From Dyadobacter fermentans (lineage in GTDB: Bacteria; Bacteroidota; Bacteroidia; Cytophagales; Spirosomataceae): a stretch of DNA of 64,000 nucleotides. The stretch lies in assembly GCF_019924045.1 (NCBI RefSeq), contig NZ_JAHXBN010000020.1, positions 62,001 through 126,000 of the forward strand. Reading direction: 5' to 3'. A model generated the notes under the pieces. It was not told the DNA's origin. It did not search any database and saw only the letters and a list, made by a program, of their open reading frames with translations. Shown piece after piece: positions 60,142 to 64,000 of this stretch. Numbering within the stretch: position 1 is the first letter of the stretch; each line of letters opens with the position of its first letter. Made by a program: the position numbers and the translations under genes.

Positions 60142-61827
60142 CTAGGTCGACAATGGACGTCCGGCAGGGATATTGATCCGCTGGCGGTTGTTCGGGAAGG
60201 TAGCACGCTTGGCCGTAAATTTGGCATTCACATATTCCACCATATCGATTTCGCCGGTAATGGTGTCGCCCGAAAGCTTTCCGTAGAATGTCATCGTGAG
60301 GTTGTCGCCCGGCACGCTGTACCGGCTTTGGAAACGTACTTCGTCGCCATCAATGTTACCAAACAGCTCGCGTGTCGCGAACTCGCCTTTGTGGGTTCCG
60401 TACAGGTAGTTGCCGTCCTGCTTTTCGATAATGAATGTATGCTTGCTGGCACTGGTGTAAAATTCGATGCTCACATCCCAACGGCCTGCGATTTCGGCAG
60501 CAGGCGCTTTCATCGTCGCTTCGGCTTTCGGCGCGCTGCGTTTGCGGGTGAGGATTTCGTAAATGCGCTCCGCCACAATTTTGTCGTTACCCGGGCCCAT
60601 CATATAGGCGGCTACGGTAATCGACGTGGTAGGGGGGCCCGATTGTGCTGCCTGACCTCTGCGGAAGCCGGTTCCGACGGCCACACGCGGTTTGGTGGTT
60701 TGCAGCTCGTCGGCTACTTCCTGGCCGGTTATATTCAGCTTGGTAGGGTCCCAGGTTATGGTTAATGTCGGTGTAGCATTATCCAACGCGCCTTCCGCGG
60801 GCTCTTTAATTTCGAGTTTAGCACTTGGAATGCCGCTCAGTTTCTTGGAAATGTTTTCCAGCCATGATACCCAGGTTCTCATTTCAGCCTTATGGTCACG
60901 CGTGGCCCATGCTTCCACGGCTGCCAGCATTCCGATCATTTCTTCGCGGCCTACTTTATTGTTGCGGCAAGGTCCGTGGTGCGGTGCGCTGGCCTGCCAT
61001 GCCGACATGAGTACATCCTTGCTGCCGAGCATCAGACCTGCGCACTGTGGTCCGCGAATTACTTTTCCACCACTATATGCCACCACGCTCGCTCCGGCTT
61101 GCAAATGGATATTAGGGATTGTCAAACGTTCGGCTGCTGCATCCACCAGCAATGGCACGCCGGCAGGTTTGGCAATATCCGCTACGGCCTTTACAGTCCA
61201 TGGCTCATCACCCGGCATCATGTAAATCATCGCCGTACGAGGGGTAATGGCCTTTTTGAGTTCTTCAATGGTTTCGACGGTGATGATTTTTACGCCTACA
61301 TTACGTATCGCGTGGTCATACACGTTGCGCGAGGATCTCGGGATAATCACCTCCGTTTTTTCAAAACCTTCCAGGTTGGGAATGCGTATCAGTTTTTCGG
61401 GGTTACCACCTGCGATAATACCCGCGGTTACCTCGTTCATGCCTGCCGCACAGCCCGAGGATACCATACCCCATTCGGAGCCGACGATTTCTGATAGGCG
61501 CTGGCCCACACCAAACGCCAGCTCGTCGATCTGTACATTATACTGGCATGCATACTCCATAGCCTGACGAACTTCGGGCAGTTCTATGGACGCTCCGATA
61601 ATGGTAAATGTCCCCCGGCAGTTGATAATCGGCTCCACGCCGATCGACTGATAGATTTGCGGTCCGGGCTTCAAGGGCCCGGGTGCTGATACAGCCGCCG
61701 AGGCTTTCTGAAACCACTTCGGTTTGCTGCTTTCGGCAAAGGCCGCGGACGTGCTGGCCGCCGCGCTCAGAACGCCTCCCGCGAGCGGGATCATGGAAAG
61801 ATCTTTTAAAAGTTCTCTGCGTTTCAT
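60142..61827 (-). CDS. exported SelA-like PLP-dependent enzyme with C-terminal beta domain
   Basis: Protein of 561 residues: a twin-arginine-type signal (MKRRELLKDLSMIPLAGGVL), then a PLP fold of the SelA / D-glucosaminate-6-phosphate-ammonia-lyase-like group. The Schiff-base Lys is likely in VVAYSGGKVIRGPQCAGLML, and PLP pocket segments are SSGCAAGMNEVTAGIIAGGN and PLLVDAAAERLT. A C-terminal domain of about 100 residues (GRWDVSIEFYTSASKHTFII, GDTITGEIDMVEYVNAKF) looks like a small beta barrel found on secreted Bacteroidota enzymes. It follows an exported amidohydrolase on the same strand. Confidence 0.8.
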   Translation of the reverse strand: MKRRELLKDLSMIPLAGGVLSAAASTSAAFAESSKPKWFQKASAAVSAPGPLKPGPQIYQSIGVEPIINCRGTFTIIGASIELPEVRQAMEYACQYNVQIDELAFGVGQRLSEIVGSEWGMVSSGCAAGMNEVTAGIIAGGNPEKLIRIPNLEGFEKTEVIIPRSSRNVYDHAIRNVGVKIITVETIEELKKAITPRTAMIYMMPGDEPWTVKAVADIAKPAGVPLLVDAAAERLTIPNIHLQAGASVVAYSGGKVIRGPQCAGLMLGSKDVLMSAWQASAPHHGPCRNNKVGREEMIGMLAAVEAWATRDHKAEMRTWVSWLENISKKLSGIPSAKLEIKEPAEGALDNATPTLTITWDPTKLNITGQEVADELQTTKPRVAVGTGFRRGQAAQSGPPTTSITVAAYMMGPGNDKIVAERIYEILTRKRSAPKAEATMKAPAAEIAGRWDVSIEFYTSASKHTFIIEKQDGNYLYGTHKGEFATRELFGNIDGDEVRFQSRYSVPGDNLTMTFYGKLSGDTITGEIDMVEYVNAKFTAKRATFPNNRQRINIPAGRPLST

Positions 61828-61875
61828 TGGTGTTAAGGTATGGGGGTTTGAATGGTTAAAGGGCGTTGTCGGGAA

Positions 61876-61929
61876 ATGGTCAGGTGTTGTTGGGTTTAGT
61901 CAGGTATTGTCAAGTTGAGTCAGGTGTTG
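61876..61929. repeat. 10-bp-period repeat between the amidohydrolase and the SelA-like gene
   Basis: GTCA at 61879, 61899, 61909 and 61919, with the 61889 position degenerate (GTTG), an exact 10-base period with TTG or TAG before it and GGTN after it. Same family as the other three decamer sites, here in one orientation only. Confidence 0.75.
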
Positions 61930-61991
61930 AGGTAAGGATGCCTGATTGGGTTTGGAATACCCTTTTTCTTGAATAAATATCTTCCTTTCGA

Positions 61992-63329
61992 TTACCTGGG
62001 GCCTGTTCCCGGGGTTTGCTGGCCCTGGTTGGTTGCGGGGCGCTCCGGACGGGGCAGGTTAACGGGCTCCACGCGCGCATTGAGCGTATACACGATGTTG
62101 CCGCCGCGGATGGTCGCTTCGGTTTCGATGCGTTTTTTGCCGGTGATTTTGCCGTCGCGCGCGTAGTAGCCAAAGTTCCCGTCGCGCACGTTCAACAGGG
62201 CCACGTCGGCGGGCGAGCCTACGGACAGGTTCCCGAGTTCCTCGCGGCGGATCTCCTGTGCAGGGTTCCAGGTGCTGGCTTTGATCACACTTTTGAAATC
62301 CATACCCATCGCCATAAACATGGACATAATGTTGTTCATGTCCTTCATGGCCGAGTTCATGCTGCTCGTATGCAGATCTGTGCTGATAGAATTAGGATAA
62401 AAGCCCTGCTTAATAGCCGGCTGTCCCTGGGAGAAAAGGAAGCTGGCTCCCCCGAAGCCCACATCAAATATTACCCCGCGTTTCTGTGCTTCGATTGCGT
62501 AGGGTTTCACTTTATTGGTCGATACGTCCACGATAGATTCGCGGCCGCGGCCGCTGTTATTGCTGTTGCCGCCGAAGCAATGGGTGTAGATGTCGCCTTT
62601 ACGGAATTTTTTCAAATACAATTCTTCCAACGGCAACACCGGGTTGGCACTGCCGAAATCGACCATGATGGGGATGTTGGCGAGCGTTCCGGCCTCCAAT
62701 GCACGGTCGGTGGGCGTCCAGTCGTGACCCACGAAATGCGCCAACTTTACACCTACGACGTCGTTCGGGTACTTTTTGGCCATTTCGGCAGTCGCTTTCG
62801 CATCCATTTCTTCGAGGCTGTTCTCGAATTTCCCACCAGCCATTCCTTCGCCCACAATGTTCAGGAATGCGAGCACACGAGTTTTGGAAAGGTCGATGGT
62901 TTGTTTTTTGAAAGTCTCAAAGGTCTTCCAGCCGGAACTTCCCGCATCCACGACGGTGGTAACGCCTGAGCGGAACGTGAAGCCGTCGGCGGGCAGACCG
63001 TTCGGGCCATTACGGTAGGTGCCTTGGAGGTCGGTACCCCAGAAAAAGTGCACGTGAATGTCGATGAGCCCGGGCGTGACGTAGAGTCCTTTGGCATCCA
63101 CCACCTGCACAGCCTGGCTGGCGTCGATGTTTTTGGCTACGAGGGCGATCTTTCCGTCCTCACCGCCCGGCGTGCCTTCGATGGCCACGTCCATAACGGC
63201 GTCGATGTTGTTTTTCGGGTCGATCACATGCCCGCCTTTGATCACGACGCTGTATTTCTTGGTCTGTGACCAGGCCGGCTGACACAGGATAAAGAGCACC
63301 ACCAGGGCTGAAAGGGAGAAAGCTCTCAT
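61992..63329 (-). CDS. exported amidohydrolase family enzyme
   Basis: Protein of 445 residues with a cleavable signal peptide (SLSALVVLFILCQPAWSQ). The dihydroorotase-like fold is evident: KYSVVIKGGHVIDPKNNIDA, metal ligands in TPGLIDIHVHFFWGTD, a probable bridging Lys in DVVGVKLAHFVGHDW, His in GDIYTHCFGGNSNN, and Asp in NSISTDLHTSSMN. Substrate unknown. In some gene neighbourhoods SelA-like PLP proteins pair with such amidohydrolases in sugar-acid breakdown. Here both proteins are predicted to be periplasmic. They lie 164 bases apart with a decamer repeat between. Confidence 0.88.
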   Translation of the reverse strand: MRAFSLSALVVLFILCQPAWSQTKKYSVVIKGGHVIDPKNNIDAVMDVAIEGTPGGEDGKIALVAKNIDASQAVQVVDAKGLYVTPGLIDIHVHFFWGTDLQGTYRNGPNGLPADGFTFRSGVTTVVDAGSSGWKTFETFKKQTIDLSKTRVLAFLNIVGEGMAGGKFENSLEEMDAKATAEMAKKYPNDVVGVKLAHFVGHDWTPTDRALEAGTLANIPIMVDFGSANPVLPLEELYLKKFRKGDIYTHCFGGNSNNSGRGRESIVDVSTNKVKPYAIEAQKRGVIFDVGFGGASFLFSQGQPAIKQGFYPNSISTDLHTSSMNSAMKDMNNIMSMFMAMGMDFKSVIKASTWNPAQEIRREELGNLSVGSPADVALLNVRDGNFGYYARDGKITGKKRIETEATIRGGNIVYTLNARVEPVNLPRPERPATNQGQQTPGTGPR

Positions 63330-63805
63330 AATATTAAGGGTTTAGGATAGATAAATGCTTCTGTACAATGTCTTTGCAAGCAGGCTGCATTCATGATGAG
63401 GACACATATTTAATATCAAAACCCCCATCACCGGCCTGTAATTATTTTCACACGCCCGTTATGCCGATAAAAGCATCGACGGGACTGCTTTTACGCTGGT
63501 ATCCAGCCCGAAACGCCGGATTTTTTTGTTCAGATATTTCTCACGAGCCAATGTAAAAGACTGCATTTTTCATTTCGCTGCCCGACCGATCGGTCGGCTG
63601 GGGTGGCTCTGCCGCGGCCGGAAGATTTTGTCTGGTGTTTATGCCTGTAAATCAGGGTAGAATTGACCAAGGGGTCGTTTTTGAACTATAAGGGCGTTGT
63701 GAGCCTGCTTCGCTGAGAAAAAAAAGCGGTGGGTCTGTCCTGTTTCCGGCATCCCGTTTGTATTGGGGTTAGTTGAAACAATATTCACCTCAAAAACAGT
63801 CCATC
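63330..63805. other. intergenic region upstream of the amidohydrolase and DHFR-family genes
   Basis: 476 bases, divergent. Contains the palindrome at 63582-63597. I see no clean promoter pair, ORF, or repeat family member. A short ORF at 63368-63556 has no coding features and is discounted. Confidence 0.5.
63582..63597. promoter_or_regulatory. 16-bp perfect palindrome, TetR-like operator
   Basis: CCGACCGATCGGTCGG, a perfect palindrome whose core (ACCGATCGGT) is like known TetR-family operators. It lies 209 bases before the DHFR-family ATG and 253 bases before the amidohydrolase ATG. No TetR gene is inside the window. Confidence 0.5.
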
Positions 63806-64000
63806 ATGGGAAAGCTCATTGCCTACAATTTCACGACGCTCAACGGTTATTTCAAAGGACCCGATAACGACATCAGCTGGCACCGGCATGGCGAAGAAGA
63901 AAACGGCTTTGCGTCCGATAACCTCGAAGCCAGAGCCACGCTGCTGTTCGGCAGGGTAACCTATGAGATGATGGCAAGTTTCTGGCCCACGCCCATGGCC
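63806..64000 (+). CDS. dihydrofolate-reductase family protein, partial
   Basis: First 65 codons of a RibD/DHFR-fold protein cut by the right edge: MGKLIAYNFTTLNGYFKGPD, typical of small dihydrofolate-reductase-like proteins (YwjB-type), with HRHGEEENGF and TLLFGRVTYEMMASFW. These are often found near stress-response regulators; their function is unclear. The rest lies outside the window. The TetR-like palindrome upstream may regulate it. Confidence 0.85.
   Translation, partial: MGKLIAYNFTTLNGYFKGPDNDISWHRHGEEENGFASDNLEARATLLFGRVTYEMMASFWPTPMA

Noticed and set aside
62016..62969. Plus-strand open frame of 317 codons inside the amidohydrolase gene
   Set aside because: Opposite a well-supported enzyme with signal peptide and metal ligands; no features of its own.

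Overview
The window comes from a Bacteroidota chromosome, most likely a Cytophagales member close to Dyadobacter or Spirosomaceae. That genus-level placement is inference from gene content. The sequence itself shows promoter elements of the Bacteroidota type (TTG or TTTG, about 18-21 bases, then TAnnTTTG), no purine-rich ribosome sites, a gliding-motility gldC gene, a type III glutamine synthetase, a FucP-type sugar transporter next to a GH109-type enzyme, and the long form of IspG. It is mostly housekeeping chromosome. I see no insertion sequence, prophage, CRISPR array or rRNA. There is one tRNA, tRNA-Leu(GAG).

Layout. 1-8470: prs (cut by the left edge), a PAP2 phosphatase, trpS, a ParE-type toxin-antitoxin pair, a DUF2461 gene, dnaE, trxA and a HicAB-type pair. 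8488-19908: a 197-bp fold-back element, then a long minus-strand run (membrane protein, Crp-like regulator, LacX-like epimerase, class III aminotransferase, ATP-grasp-like protein, class I glutamine amidotransferase, YbdK-type carboxylate-amine ligase, RimK-like ATP-grasp with an Ala/Pro/Lys tail, esterase), a plus-strand second esterase, and an acyl-CoA reductase/ferredoxin pair. 20163-30291: nitrogen assimilation (a 29-codon upstream ORF, porin, Amt, type III GS, an acidic protein, a eukaryote-like GSII) with mtaB and an LTA-synthase-like gene between. 30686-42515: rsmE, DUF4159, desaturase, a two-component system with a nucleotidase, orphan E2, cinA, DUF4197, gldC, MmcQ/YjbR, a small membrane protein and ispG. 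42833-49535: a secreted hypothetical, two tandem lipoprotein-like paralogues, a GHMP kinase/FucP/GH109 sugar cassette, PTPS and folE. 49788-59696: a TIM-barrel epimerase, CDF transporter, Nudix, LysE, GH3, surE, GNAT, trhO, dNK and a patch of small unknown genes with an XRE regulator. 59770-64000: tRNA-Leu, a candidate structured RNA, an exported SelA-like PLP protein with an exported amidohydrolase, a TetR-like palindrome and a DHFR-family gene cut by the right edge.

Two things stand out. The first is the 10.9-18.4 kb cluster, where two ATP-grasp proteins, a YbdK/GCS2 ligase, a glutamine amidotransferase, a class III aminotransferase and two esterases sit together. This looks like a pathway building and trimming amide-linked small molecules, and its product cannot be named from sequence. 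The second is a family of intergenic repeats with an exact 10-bp period (TGAC or its complement GTCA every 10 bases), found at four places next to gene ends and often as large inverted repeats around a terminator. Other fold-back elements of different sequence lie at 8488-8684, 22921-22995 and 49648-49754.
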